64,000 bases of DNA from the NCBI RefSeq assembly GCF_007827595.1, contig NZ_VISR01000030.1, forward strand, positions 1-64,000, in the 5' to 3' direction. This DNA comes from Streptomyces sp. BK340. Its GTDB lineage: Bacteria > Actinomycetota > Actinomycetes > Streptomycetales > Streptomycetaceae. Each line of letters opens with the position of its first letter. Within the stretch, counting starts at the first letter, position 1. The position numbers were made by a program, and so were the translations under genes. Of this stretch, positions 7,624 to 16,618 are shown one piece after another. Below the pieces are notes generated by a model. That model searched no databases. It saw only the letters and a program-made list of their open reading frames with translations, and was not told the DNA's origin.

Positions 7624-8664
7624 TCACGCCGTCCGCTCCAGCGCCGTGTGGTCGACGGCGCAGGCCAGCTCGCCCCCGGACAGCAGGCGTTCGGCCTCCT
7701 CCACGACGGTCAGGCCGAGCCGGGCCAGCTCATTGCCCTGGGAGCCCGCGAGGTGCGGGGTGACGAACGCGTTGGGCAGCTCGAAGAGGGGCGAGTCGGC
7801 GGGCAGCGGCTCGGGGTCGGTGACGTCGAGGACGGCGTTCAGGCGTCCGGTGCGCAGTTCCCCGAGCAGCGCGTCGTGGTCGACGAGGGCACCACGCGCG
7901 GTGTTGATCAGCACCGATCCGGTGGGCATCAGGGCCAGTTCGCGGGGTCCGACGAGGTGCAGGGTCTCAGGGGTCTGCGGGGCGTGCAGAGTGACGATGT
8001 CCGAGGTGCGCAGCAGGTCGTCGAGGGGCAGCAGGGGTACGCCGAGCCGTGCGGCCTCCGCCGCGCCGACGTACGGGTCGGCGAGGGCGACCCGGAGGTC
8101 GTGGGGGCGGAGCAGTTCGATCAGGCGGCGGCCGATGCGCGAGGCGCCGACGACACCCACCCGGCGACCGTGGTTGCCGATGCCGGGGACGATGTCGCCG
8201 CAGGGGAAGGCGCGGCGTGCGCGCAACAGGTCGCGGAAGGCGAAGACGTCCTTCCCGGCGAGCAGGATCATCGCGAGGGTGTACTCGGCGACGGGCAGTG
8301 CGTTGGCGGCGGCCGCCGAGGAGACGGCGATGCCGCGCCGCCAGACCTCGGGGGTGGTGAACCCCTTGACCGAGCCGGCCGCGTGCAGCACCGCGCGCAG
8401 CCTGGGGGCGGCGTCCAGGACGGCGGCGTCGAGGCGGGGGCAGCCCCAGCCGGTGACGAGGACCTCGGTGCGGGCGAGGGTCTCCCGGACCCGTGGCTCG
8501 GTGAAGTCGTGCGCCACCAGAGTGGGATCGATTTCTACGCAGGCGCGCAGCCGCGCGAGCACCTCCGGCGGAAAGACGTGCGGCACGTTCTGGGCAGTCA
8601 TGGCGAACAGTGCCTGGGGACGCTCGGGCAAGGAAGTGACCCTCCGGCTCGGTGACGCGCACAT
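7624..8664 (-). CDS. D-isomer specific 2-hydroxyacid dehydrogenase
   Basis: A 346-residue NAD(P)-dependent oxidoreductase interconverting 2-hydroxy and 2-keto acids. The nucleotide-binding domain shows GVVGASRIGRRL (about 170-181). The catalytic triad is visible: Arg in INTARGALVD, Glu in DVTDPEPLP, and His in VTPHLAGSQG. Hydroxypyruvate, phosphoglycerate and glyoxylate reductases share these motifs, so the substrate is open. It is divergent from the alditol oxidase with 75 bases between starts. A linked role, with the oxidase making aldoses and this enzyme acting on derived acids, is possible but unproven. The ATG at 8664 is used; MTAQNVP, 21 codons in, is an alternative. Confidence 0.9.
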   Translation of the reverse strand: MCASPSRRVTSLPERPQALFAMTAQNVPHVFPPEVLARLRACVEIDPTLVAHDFTEPRVRETLARTEVLVTGWGCPRLDAAVLDAAPRLRAVLHAAGSVKGFTTPEVWRRGIAVSSAAAANALPVAEYTLAMILLAGKDVFAFRDLLRARRAFPCGDIVPGIGNHGRRVGVVGASRIGRRLIELLRPHDLRVALADPYVGAAEAARLGVPLLPLDDLLRTSDIVTLHAPQTPETLHLVGPRELALMPTGSVLINTARGALVDHDALLGELRTGRLNAVLDVTDPEPLPADSPLFELPNAFVTPHLAGSQGNELARLGLTVVEEAERLLSGGELACAVDHTALERTA

Positions 8665-8739
8665 AGCAAACGTTCTCTACGGTAGGTCGCCGCGAATGAG
8701 AGGGTCAACGGACACGCACTCGACCGGAGGGACGACGGG

Positions 8740-9993
8740 ATGACGGGAACGGCCGGCACGGTGACCAACTGGGCGCGCAACATCACCTACACGGCGAAGG
8801 AGTTCCACCGCCCCCGCTCCCTCGACGCGCTCCGGACCCTGGTGGCCGAAAGCCCGAAGGTGCGGGTGCTGGGCAGCGGCCACTCCTTCAACGGGATCGC
8901 CGACCCGGGCGCCGACGGCGTGCTGCTGTCGATCGCCGACCTGCCACCGGTGATCGACGTGGACACCGGGGCCCGTGCGGTACGGGTCTCGGGCGGCGTC
9001 CGGTACGCCGAGCTGGCCCGCACGGTCCACGCCCACGGTCTCGCGCTGCCCAACATGGCTTCCCTGCCGCACATTTCGGTGGCCGGTTCGGTGGCGACCG
9101 GCACCCACGGCTCGGGGGTGGGCAACGGACCGCTCGCGGCGGCGGTGCGGGAGGTGGAGCTGGTGACCGCGGACGGCTCGACGGTGTCGATTCCGCGTGG
9201 GGACACCCGCTTCGACGGGGCCGTGACCTCCCTCGGCGCGCTCGGCGTGGTCACCGTGCTCACGCTCGACCTGGAGCCGTCGTACGAGGTGGAGCAGTAC
9301 GTGTTCACCGAACTTCCGTTGTCGGGGCTGGACTTCGGGGCGGTGGCGGGCGCGGCCCACAGTGTGAGCCTGTTCACCGACTGGCGGGAGCCGGGCTTTC
9401 GGCAGGTGTGGGTCAAGCGCCGCTCCGACCAGCCGCCGGCGGACTTCCCGTGGGCCGCGCCCGCGACCGAGGCGCTGCATCCGGTGCCGGGGATGCCGGC
9501 CGGCAACTGCACCGAACAGTTCGGGGTGCCGGGACCGTGGCACGAGCGGCTGCCGCACTTCCGGGCCGAGTTCACGCCGAGCAGCGGTGACGAGCTGCAG
9601 TCGGAGTATCTGCTGCCGCGGTCGGCCGCCGTGGACGCGCTGGACGCGATCGACGGCATTCGGCAGGCGGTCGCCGGTGTCCTGCAGACCTGCGAGGTGC
9701 GTACGGTCGCCGCCGACCCGCAGTGGCTCAGCCCGGCCCACGGCCGCGACTCGGTGGCCCTGCACTTCACCTGGGTCGAGGACACGGCGGCCGTGCTGCC
9801 GGTGGTCCGCAGGGTGGAGGAGGCACTGGAAGCCTTCGACCCGCGCCCGCACTGGGGGAAGGTCTTCACCGTGCCCACGGCCGTGCTCCGCCGACGCTAC
9901 GCACGCCTGGCCGATTTCCGCGGCCTGGCCCAAGACCTGGACCCCACGGGCAAGTTCACCAACGCCTTCGTCCGGGACGTCCTGGCAGACTGA
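8740..9993 (+). CDS. xyoA: Alditol oxidase (xylitol oxidase)
   Basis: A 417-residue FAD enzyme of the vanillyl-alcohol oxidase family. It oxidises the terminal hydroxyl of xylitol, sorbitol and related alditols with O2, giving aldoses and H2O2. The FAD-linking His48 is in GSGHSFN, matching His46 of S. coelicolor AldO, and the whole protein closely follows my memory of that sequence: NITYTAKE, LPNMASLPHISVAGSVATG, NCTEQFGVPGPWHERLPHF and HWGKVFTVP. Length is the same as the characterised enzyme. It is cytoplasmic, with no signal peptide. It is divergent from the 2-hydroxyacid dehydrogenase and followed after 138 bases by the ROK regulator. Confidence 0.96.
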   Translation: MTGTAGTVTNWARNITYTAKEFHRPRSLDALRTLVAESPKVRVLGSGHSFNGIADPGADGVLLSIADLPPVIDVDTGARAVRVSGGVRYAELARTVHAHGLALPNMASLPHISVAGSVATGTHGSGVGNGPLAAAVREVELVTADGSTVSIPRGDTRFDGAVTSLGALGVVTVLTLDLEPSYEVEQYVFTELPLSGLDFGAVAGAAHSVSLFTDWREPGFRQVWVKRRSDQPPADFPWAAPATEALHPVPGMPAGNCTEQFGVPGPWHERLPHFRAEFTPSSGDELQSEYLLPRSAAVDALDAIDGIRQAVAGVLQTCEVRTVAADPQWLSPAHGRDSVALHFTWVEDTAAVLPVVRRVEEALEAFDPRPHWGKVFTVPTAVLRRRYARLADFRGLAQDLDPTGKFTNAFVRDVLAD

Positions 9994-10027
9994 CGGACAG
10001 CCAGGGACGGCAGACTTTCTCCACCCC

Positions 10028-10050
10028 CTTTCCTAACCCCTTGTCGAAAG
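10028..10050. promoter_or_regulatory. Candidate ROK operator, site A
   Basis: CTTTC and GAAAG flank a 13-base spacer that contains AACCCCTTG. The same layout and the same spacer core recur at 13372-13394 in front of the importer operon. It lies 82 bases before the ROK start codon, as expected for an autoregulatory site. Confidence 0.6.
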
Positions 10051-10131
10051 TCCCTCCCAGCCCATAGCCTGACGCCGCGCCGGTGCCGACCTCGCCCCGG
10101 CCCGGTCCGACAGGATGGGAGGGGCAGCTCC

Positions 10132-11397
10132 GTGAAGCGCACATCACGCGACATCCGCACCGCGAACCGCTACGAGGTGCTGCGCCAGATCATCGCCGAG
10201 TCTCCCACCTCCCGGCAGGAACTGGCCGCGGCCACCGGACTGAGCCTCGCCACGGTCGCCACGCTCGTCGGCGAGCTGCTGGACCTGCGCATGATCACCG
10301 AGGTCGGCTTCGAGGACTCCGCCGGCGGCCGCCCCCGGGGCCTGGTCGCCGTCAACGCGTCGGGAGGCGCGTTGATCGGCGTGGACATCGCGGAGACCTA
10401 CGTCCACGTCGAGCTGTTCGACCTTGCGCTGAACGTGCTGGCCCGCGCCGACGAGGACATGCGGCCCGGCGAGAGCCGTCCCGAGCAGGTGGTCGGCCAT
10501 GTCGCCGCGGCCGTCGGCTCGGTGGTCGCCCAGGCCGGGATCGAGGCCGCCCGGGTGCTCGGTGTCGGGGTGAGCGTGCCGGGCCAGGTGGACCGGGACA
10601 CCGGCATCGCCGAGTACGCGCCCAACTGGAACTGGCACGACGTCCCGCTGCTCGATCTGCTCGCCGAGCACATCGCCCATCCCCTGTACCTGGACAATCC
10701 GCTGCGCGCCTGCGCGGTCGCCGAGCTGTGGTTCGGGGCCGCGCGGGGCCGCGGGGACGCCGTGGTGGTCAACCTCGGCACGGGCGTCGGCGCCGGTCTG
10801 GCGCTCGGCGGCGGGCTGCACCGGGGCGTGAGCAACAGCGCCGGCGAGTGGGGGCACACCACGCTCGTGCTGGACGGCCGGTTGTGCCACTGCGGCAACC
10901 ACGGCTGCGTGGAGACGTACGTGGGCGCACCCGGCATCATGCAGAACCTGCGCGAACTCAGCCCGCGGTCCACGCTGTTGCACCCCGAGGACCAGACGGC
11001 CACCATCGACGCGCTGGCCCGGGCGGTCGCCGTGGACGACCCGGTGGCGCTCAAGGTGGTCCGGGACACCGCCCGTTACCTGGGCGCCGGGATCTCCGAC
11101 CTGATCAACCTCCTCAACCCCGAAGTGGTCGTGCTCAGCAGCTGGGTGGCGTCCCGGCTGGGCGAGCCGCTGCTCGGCGAGGTACGCGCGGCCGTCGCCC
11201 GGCACGCGCTGCGGCGGCCGCTGGCCGCCACCGAGATCGTCCTCTCCCCGATCCCCACCGACCCGGTGTCCCTGGGCGCCGCCACGTTCGCGCTGGAGGG
11301 GGCCCTGCAGTCCGTCGGGCAGCGCGCAGGGATCAACACGACCGGCACGAAGCGCACCGCCGCACCCGCAAGGAGCCGTACCGCACCGCCTTCATGA
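10132..11397 (+). CDS. ROK-family transcriptional regulator of the galactan locus
   Basis: A 421-residue repressor-type protein. A winged helix-turn-helix (about 20-65; TSRQELAAATGLSLATVATL) precedes an ROK sugar-kinase-like domain (about 85-390). The ROK domain shows NLGTGVGAGL, the sugar-contacting EWGH and the zinc motif CHCGNHGCVETY. Such proteins respond to free sugars or sugar phosphates. It is followed by the GH30 galactanase 16 bases downstream and the importer and GH2 genes, so galactose, galactobiose or a derivative is a plausible effector (inference). Start GTG at 10132 has GGGAGGGG upstream. Matching inverted repeats precede this gene and the importer operon. Confidence 0.93.
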   Translation: MKRTSRDIRTANRYEVLRQIIAESPTSRQELAAATGLSLATVATLVGELLDLRMITEVGFEDSAGGRPRGLVAVNASGGALIGVDIAETYVHVELFDLALNVLARADEDMRPGESRPEQVVGHVAAAVGSVVAQAGIEAARVLGVGVSVPGQVDRDTGIAEYAPNWNWHDVPLLDLLAEHIAHPLYLDNPLRACAVAELWFGAARGRGDAVVVNLGTGVGAGLALGGGLHRGVSNSAGEWGHTTLVLDGRLCHCGNHGCVETYVGAPGIMQNLRELSPRSTLLHPEDQTATIDALARAVAVDDPVALKVVRDTARYLGAGISDLINLLNPEVVVLSSWVASRLGEPLLGEVRAAVARHALRRPLAATEIVLSPIPTDPVSLGAATFALEGALQSVGQRAGINTTGTKRTAAPARSRTAPPS

Positions 11398-11413
11398 CGA
11401 CGAAGGGATGCAC

Positions 11414-13030
11414 GTGTCTCACCCCCGCACCAGGAGATCCCTCCTGCTCGCAGCCTCCGCCGCGCTGGCTGTCACTGGAGCCCTGCTCACCTCCCCACCC
11501 GCGAAAGCCGCCGACTCACCCGCCCCCGCCGAAGTCTCGCCGCACGCCGCCCAGACCATCGACGACATCGGCGCCTCGGGCGCCTGGTGGGTCAACGACC
11601 TGCAGCACTTCTCACCCGCCGTCCGGGCCCGGGTGGCGAGGCTGCTCTTCTCCGAGGGCGGCCTGGAGCTCAGCTCGTACCGCTACAACATCGGTGGCGG
11701 CGGTACCGCCGTCACCACACCGGCACGCGCCGCCGAGGACTTCCTCAACCCCGACGGCTCCTACGACTGGAGCAGGGACGAAGGCGGTCGGACGTTCCTC
11801 GAGTACGCCGCGCGGTACGGCGTGAAGGACCTGATCGGCTTCGTCAACAGCGCGCCCTCCCGGTGGACGACGAACGGGAAGAGCTGCGGTGGCCTGCTGA
11901 AGGCGGAGAACGAGGCCGACTTCGCCGGGTACATCGCCGACGTGACCGATCACTTCGCCCGGCAGGGCGTCCGGCTCGACTACATCAGCCCCTTCAACGA
12001 GCCGGACAACAGCTTCGCCGACTGCGGCCAGGAAGGCATGCCGGTGCCGGTCGACCAGCGCGACGACATCGTGCGCGCACTGGGCGCCGAGCAGCGGGCA
12101 CGCCACCGGAAGACCGGCATCATCGCGGACGAGTCCAGCAGGACGACTCAGTTCAACTCCGAGCTGCCACAGTGGATCTCGCAGCCGGGCACCGCCCGGT
12201 ACGTCTCCAGACTCGCCCACCACACGTACAACGACCCGGACGACGGGGAACTGGGCAAGGTCCACGAGACGTCGGCCTCGGTGGGCAAGAAGTCCTGGGC
12301 GACGGAGATCTGCTGCTTCGGCAAGGGCACAACGGGTTGGAACCAGGAGTACGACCCGACCATCGACAACGCCCTGCTGATGTCCCGGATCATCTACAAG
12401 GACTTCGCGAGTTCCCACGACTCGGCGTTCCAGTGGTGGGTGGCGCTGGCGAGCGGGTACGGGAGTGACCCGAGCACGAGGAACGACGAGGGCTGGAACG
12501 ACGGTCTGATCTACTACGACCCCGACTACGCGGCCGACGGCAACCAGAAGCTGTACTTCACGAAGCGGTACTACGCGCTCGGCCAGTACAGCAAGTTCGT
12601 GAGGCCGGGCTCGGTGGCGCACAACGTGACCGGCGCGCCGAACGGCGTCGAGGTGTCGACGTACGACCGGAACGGCCAGTGGGTGGTCGTGGTCAACAAC
12701 CACAACACCACCGGCACGGCGTTGAACCTGCACTTCAACAGCGGTACGCCGGTACACGCGAGCAAGGCCGTGCGCACGTCGGCCACGGAGAACTGGGCGA
12801 ACGTCGCCAAGCCGTCCGTGCGCCACGGCACGCTGTCCACGACGCTCGCCGCGCGTTCCGTCACGACGTACGTGCTCGACCGGCGCGGCCACGGCAGTAC
12901 GGCCCTCGCCGGTGCCTGGCAGGGGCAGCAGTCGGGCAAGTGCCTGACCGCCGACGCCTCCGGGGCCGCGATCAGCACCTGCACCGGCGGGGCCGACCAG
13001 TCGTGGTCGTACGATGCCGAGGGCGCCTGA
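11414..13030 (+). CDS. Secreted GH30 endo-beta-1,6-galactanase (frameshifted before its CBM13)
   Basis: A secreted glycoside hydrolase cutting beta-1,6-galactan side chains of type II arabinogalactan. The signal peptide RRSLLLAASAALAVTG...KAADS is followed by a catalytic barrel. The acid/base Glu is in SPFNEPDN and the nucleophile Glu in WATEICCFGKG; the C-terminal beta-domain contains VVVVNNHNTTG. This is the GH30_5 pattern of the S. avermitilis galactanase, which also carries a CBM13. Here the reading frame ends at 13030 just after the first CBM13 motifs (CLTADASG, ADQSWSYDAEG). One missing base near 13020 would restore the tail. The catalytic part is complete. GTG 11414 is preferred over ATG 11408 because AAGGG is then six bases upstream. 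Confidence 0.87.
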   Translation: MSHPRTRRSLLLAASAALAVTGALLTSPPAKAADSPAPAEVSPHAAQTIDDIGASGAWWVNDLQHFSPAVRARVARLLFSEGGLELSSYRYNIGGGGTAVTTPARAAEDFLNPDGSYDWSRDEGGRTFLEYAARYGVKDLIGFVNSAPSRWTTNGKSCGGLLKAENEADFAGYIADVTDHFARQGVRLDYISPFNEPDNSFADCGQEGMPVPVDQRDDIVRALGAEQRARHRKTGIIADESSRTTQFNSELPQWISQPGTARYVSRLAHHTYNDPDDGELGKVHETSASVGKKSWATEICCFGKGTTGWNQEYDPTIDNALLMSRIIYKDFASSHDSAFQWWVALASGYGSDPSTRNDEGWNDGLIYYDPDYAADGNQKLYFTKRYYALGQYSKFVRPGSVAHNVTGAPNGVEVSTYDRNGQWVVVVNNHNTTGTALNLHFNSGTPVHASKAVRTSATENWANVAKPSVRHGTLSTTLAARSVTTYVLDRRGHGSTALAGAWQGQQSGKCLTADASGAAISTCTGGADQSWSYDAEGA

Positions 13031-13254
13031 AGGGCGCGAGCGGCTATCTTTCGGCGGGCAGTCCGGGGCTTGCCACCTCCGCGGCCTTCACCGGTGACGC
13101 GACACAGCGCTGGCTGCTGAACTCCAACGGCCAGATCGTCAACGAGGCCTCGGGCGAGTGCCTGGACGTCAGCGGCCAGGCGACCGCCGACGGCAGCAGG
13201 GTGATCCTCTACAGCTGCAACGGCGGCACCAACGAGGCCTGGACCAGGCAGTAG
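13021..13254 (+). pseudogene. CBM13 (ricin-B-like) tail of the galactanase, out of frame
   Basis: In another frame the sequence continues LKGASGYLSAG..., ATQRWLLNSNG, GECLDVSGQ and GTNEAWTRQ to a TAG at 13252-13254. These are classical ricin-B repeats (Gln-x-Trp-like and CLDV motifs) belonging to the galactanase. Restoring one C in GAGGGCGCC (13018-13026) fuses both parts without a stop. It has no start of its own. It is either a real frameshift that removes most of the binding module or a base-call error in a GC run. Confidence 0.8.
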
Positions 13255-13274
13255 TCAGCGCCACCCCCATGACC

Positions 13275-13311
13275 GAGGGCCGCCGGCCACATCCCTGACC
13301 CGGCGGCCCTC
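13275..13311 (+). terminator. Stem-loop after the galactanase
   Basis: A perfect 12-bp stem (GAGGGCCGCCGG and its complement) with a 13-base loop lies 20 bases after the CBM13 stop. There is no strong T run, as is common in Streptomyces. It separates the galactanase from the importer operon. Confidence 0.65.
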
Positions 13312-13371
13312 ATCTCCCGTTCCCCGAAGCCCTGTTCGGGATTCCGAACCGGGCACAACACTTCGAACAGA

Positions 13372-13394
13372 CTTCGTCCAACCCCTTGCCGAAG
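13372..13394. promoter_or_regulatory. Candidate ROK operator, site B
   Basis: CTTCG and CGAAG flank a 13-base spacer containing AACCCCTTG, the same layout as 10028-10050. Further CTTCGAA and TCGAAG words sit on either side (13361-13366, 13401-13406). The site is 100 bases before the solute-binding protein start. Confidence 0.6.
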
Positions 13395-13494
13395 CATTAG
13401 TCGAAGATTAACGTCCCGGCTCCGCAAGGCAATTCGAGCCAACTGGCTTTCAGGTGCGGAGCCGCGGCAGCACTCGACAGACAAGGACGTCAGC

Positions 13495-14757
13495 ATGTCG
13501 GCACTGAGCAGCAACTGGGACCGCCGATCGATATTCCGGGCCGCAGCGGGCCTGGCCGCCGCCGGTACGCTCGCCGCGTGCGGCGGCAACAACGGCCGTG
13601 GCGGCAGCTCCGGTTCGGGCAAGAGCCTCGCCCAGTACTTCCACGCGTACGGCGAGGCCGGCACCGCGCAGGCCGTCAAGCGCTATGCGAAGGCATACAC
13701 GAAGGCCGACGTGACCACGCAGTGGATCACCGGCTCGAACTTCGAGAGCAAGCTGTTCGCGTCGCTGCTCACCGACCAGGCGCCGGACCTGTTCGAGTTC
13801 CACCCGCAGATCCAGCTCGTCAAGAGCGGGCAGGTGGCGGACCTGACCGACGTCATCGACCCGGTCAAGGACGACTTCAACCAGGCCGACATCAAGTCGC
13901 ACACGGTCGACGGCAAGATCTACGGCGTCCGGATGATCGACGACCCGCAGTTCTTCTTCTACCGCAAGTCCCTGCTGGAGAAGGCGGGCATCCAGCCGCC
14001 CACCACCCTGGACGAGTTGACCGAGGCGGCGGCCAAGCTCACCACGAGCAAGGTCAAGGGCCTCTTCCTCGGCAACGACCTGCACGCGGTGATCAACCCG
14101 CTGATCTGGTCGGCCGGCGCGGACACCCTCGACGACAAGAACCGGATCGCCTACCACACGGACGGCGTGGTCGAGGGTCTGAAAAAGATGCGCAAGCTGT
14201 TCACCAGCGGCGACCTCCTGCTCGACGCCCCGGCCGACTTCTGGGACCCGTCCGCGCTCAACCAGGGCCTGTGCGCGATCCAGTTCTGCGGCATGTGGGC
14301 CATGCCGCAGTTCCAGCAGACCCTCGGCGACGACCTCGGCATCATGCCGTTCCCGAAGGTCACCGACGCGGGCAGGCCCTCCGTCTACAACGGCGGCTGG
14401 TCGGTGTTCGTCAACGCCAAGGGCAGGAACGTCGAGGCGGCCAAGGAGTACGTGAAGTGGCTGTGGATCGACCAGAAGAAGTACCAGGAGGACTGGGCGA
14501 CCTCGTACGGCTTCCACATCCCGCCCCGCACCTCCATCGCGCAGTCCGCCACCAAGCTGAAGTCGGGCCTGCCGGCCGAGGGCGTGAAGCTCTTCGACGA
14601 GTACGGGCACTTCGACAACATCGGCTGGACCCAGGCGATGATCACCGCCACGGAGGACCTCTTCGCCGACTGCGTCCGCAAGGGCGGTGACCCTCAGGCC
14701 GCGCTCGACAAGTGCGACAGGACGGTGAACGCCGAGCTGAAGAAGTTGTTCGGATAG
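13495..14757 (+). CDS. ABC transporter sugar-binding lipoprotein
   Basis: A 420-residue extracellular solute-binding protein of the carbohydrate (CUT1) type. It has a Tat-like start DRRSIFRAAAG and a lipobox LAACGG, which would be lipidated at the Cys about 28 residues in. Motifs LFEFHPQ, QGLCAIQFCGMW and VYNGGWSVFV fit the family fold. It heads an operon with two permeases and a GH2 beta-galactosidase and follows a candidate ROK operator. The likely ligand is a short beta-galactoside, for example beta-1,6-galactobiose released by the GH30 enzyme (inference from context). No ATPase gene is present; Streptomyces CUT1 importers usually share the MsiK ATPase encoded elsewhere. Confidence 0.93.
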   Translation: MSALSSNWDRRSIFRAAAGLAAAGTLAACGGNNGRGGSSGSGKSLAQYFHAYGEAGTAQAVKRYAKAYTKADVTTQWITGSNFESKLFASLLTDQAPDLFEFHPQIQLVKSGQVADLTDVIDPVKDDFNQADIKSHTVDGKIYGVRMIDDPQFFFYRKSLLEKAGIQPPTTLDELTEAAAKLTTSKVKGLFLGNDLHAVINPLIWSAGADTLDDKNRIAYHTDGVVEGLKKMRKLFTSGDLLLDAPADFWDPSALNQGLCAIQFCGMWAMPQFQQTLGDDLGIMPFPKVTDAGRPSVYNGGWSVFVNAKGRNVEAAKEYVKWLWIDQKKYQEDWATSYGFHIPPRTSIAQSATKLKSGLPAEGVKLFDEYGHFDNIGWTQAMITATEDLFADCVRKGGDPQAALDKCDRTVNAELKKLFG

Positions 14758-14777
14758 GCCGCCGGGCGGACCACGAC

Positions 14778-15743
14778 ATGTCGACGACCACCACGCGCGG
14801 CGTCGCGGGCAGCGCCCCGGCCGAGGCCACCGAGGCCCGGCCGCGGCGGGGGCTGCGCGGCAGCCGCACCTTCAACTTCTGGCTCTTCACCAGCCCGTTC
14901 CTGATCGGGCTGATCGTCTTCGTCTACATCCCCATCCTCTGGAGCCTCTACCTCAGCTTCTTCGAGGCCCGCTTCACCGTCACGCCCAGCGACTTCGTCG
15001 GCCTGGACAACTACCGGGACATCTTCTCGGACAGCCAGTTCACCGGCTCGCTGGTCACCTTCACCGTCTTCGCCGCCTTCATCGTGCCCACCACCTGGGC
15101 GGTCTCCCTGGGCCTCGCCCTGCTGGTGAACCGCCTGAGGTTCATGCGGGCCTTCTACCGCTCGGTGTTCTTCCTGCCGACGGCGTGCAGCTATGTCGCG
15201 GCCTCGCTGATCTGGAAGATGTCCCTCTTCAACGGCGTGCGCTTCGGTCTCGCGAACACCGTCATCGGCTGGTTCGGCGTCGACAACATCGCCTGGCTCG
15301 CCAACCCCGACCCGCCCTGGTACTGGCTGGTCATCGTCACCGCCCGGCTGTGGCTGCAGTCCGGCTTCTACATGATCCTGTTCCTGGCCGCGCTGCAGAA
15401 CATCCCGCAGGAGCTGTACGAGGCCGCCGCCATCGACGGCGCCAGGCCCGGCTGGCAGACCTTCCGGTACATCACGCTGCCGCAGCTGCGGGCCACGTCC
15501 ACGGCCGTGGTCCTGCTGCTGCTCGTCGCCGCCTACCAGGCCTTCGACGAGTTCTTCAATCTGCTGTCCAAGACGACCTGGGGCCGCCCGCCGCTCGTCG
15601 ACCTGTACTACACCGCCCTCGGCCAGGACCAGAACTACGGCAAGGGCAGCGCCGGCGCCATGGTGCTGACCGTGCTGATCTGCGTCGTCACCCTGTTCCA
15701 GGGCAGGGTCATGGGTTTCGGAAGGGGTGACGAGTCCAGGTGA
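14778..15743 (+). CDS. Sugar ABC transporter permease (MalF-type)
   Basis: A 321-residue inner-membrane subunit with about six helices after a hydrophilic, Arg-rich N-terminus. The ATPase-contacting EAA loop is YEAAAIDGARPGWQTFRYITLPQL (about 225-248). It pairs with the next permease; the stop overlaps the next GTG start by four bases (GTGA), so the two are translationally coupled. The start is ATG at 14778, 20 bases after the binding-protein stop. The role is uptake of the galactoside captured by the lipoprotein. Confidence 0.94.
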   Translation: MSTTTTRGVAGSAPAEATEARPRRGLRGSRTFNFWLFTSPFLIGLIVFVYIPILWSLYLSFFEARFTVTPSDFVGLDNYRDIFSDSQFTGSLVTFTVFAAFIVPTTWAVSLGLALLVNRLRFMRAFYRSVFFLPTACSYVAASLIWKMSLFNGVRFGLANTVIGWFGVDNIAWLANPDPPWYWLVIVTARLWLQSGFYMILFLAALQNIPQELYEAAAIDGARPGWQTFRYITLPQLRATSTAVVLLLLVAAYQAFDEFFNLLSKTTWGRPPLVDLYYTALGQDQNYGKGSAGAMVLTVLICVVTLFQGRVMGFGRGDESR

Positions 15744-16606
15744 CCAGCACCGTGCCCGAGACCCGCAAGCGCGTCAGGCGCGGCGGCGTGATGAGCTCCA
15801 CCGGCCTCTGGCTCGCCACCGGCGTCGCCGCGCTCCTCTTCCTCGTCCCCTTCTACCTGCTGGTCCGCAACGCCCTGTCCACGGACCCGGAGATCACCGG
15901 CGAGAACTGGAAGTTCTTCCCCACCCACCTCCAGTGGGGCAACATCACCGAGCCGTTCGACGACCCCACGGTCGACTTCGGCCGGTCGATGTGGAACTCA
16001 CTGGTCGTCGGCGTCCTGCACACGGTCGGCACGCTGCTCGTGTGCTCCCTCGCGGGCTACGCCTTGGCCCGAATCCCCTACCGGCACGCCAACAAGATCT
16101 TCTACGGCGTCCTGGTGACCCTCATGGTCCCCACGGCCGTCACCTTCGTCCCGAGCTTCGTCCTCGTGTCGTCCCTCGGCTGGGTCGACAGCTACCGCGG
16201 CCTCATCATCCCGGGCCTCTTCAGCGGTTTCACCTGCTTCCTGTTCCGGCAGTACTTCCTCGGGTTCCCGAAGGAGCTGGAGGAGGCGGCGCGCGTGGAC
16301 GGACTCGGCCACTGGGGCGCGTACTGGCGTGTCGTGGTGCCGAACTCGCTGAACTTCTTCGCTGCGATCGCCACGATCACCTTCATCAACGGCTGGAACT
16401 CGTTCCTGTGGCCGCTGGTCATCGGCCAGGACCCGAGCGCCTGGACGGTCCAGGTCGCGCTGTCGTCGTACATGACCAACCAGACCGTCAACTACCACCT
16501 GATCTTCATGGCTACCGCCATTTCCATCCTGCCCCTGCTGTTCGTCTTCCTCTTCCTCCAGCGCTGGCTGGTCCAGGGAATCGCGCAGACCGGCATCAAG
16601 GGCTGA
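15740..16606 (+). CDS. Sugar ABC transporter permease (MalG-type)
   Basis: A 288-residue membrane subunit with six predicted helices. Its EAA loop is LEEAARVDGLGHWGAYWRVVVPNSL (about 185-209). It begins with GTG at 15740 inside the end of the previous permease gene and ends 12 bases before the GH2 start, where GCTAGGAGACCG supplies a ribosome binding site. Membership of the CUT1 family is clear. The substrate is inferred from the neighbouring galactosidase. Confidence 0.94.
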   Translation: MTSTVPETRKRVRRGGVMSSTGLWLATGVAALLFLVPFYLLVRNALSTDPEITGENWKFFPTHLQWGNITEPFDDPTVDFGRSMWNSLVVGVLHTVGTLLVCSLAGYALARIPYRHANKIFYGVLVTLMVPTAVTFVPSFVLVSSLGWVDSYRGLIIPGLFSGFTCFLFRQYFLGFPKELEEAARVDGLGHWGAYWRVVVPNSLNFFAAIATITFINGWNSFLWPLVIGQDPSAWTVQVALSSYMTNQTVNYHLIFMATAISILPLLFVFLFLQRWLVQGIAQTGIKG

Positions 16607-16618
16607 GCTAGGAGACCG

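Noticed and set aside
8660..8680. GCAAACGTTCTC as an operator between the dehydrogenase and alditol oxidase
   Set aside because: Only the central six bases are symmetrical, and no second copy or regulator supports it.
13495..16606. Search for an ABC ATPase gene in the importer operon
   Set aside because: No Walker-containing ATPase is present. This is normal for Streptomyces CUT1 importers, which share MsiK, so it is not treated as a defect.
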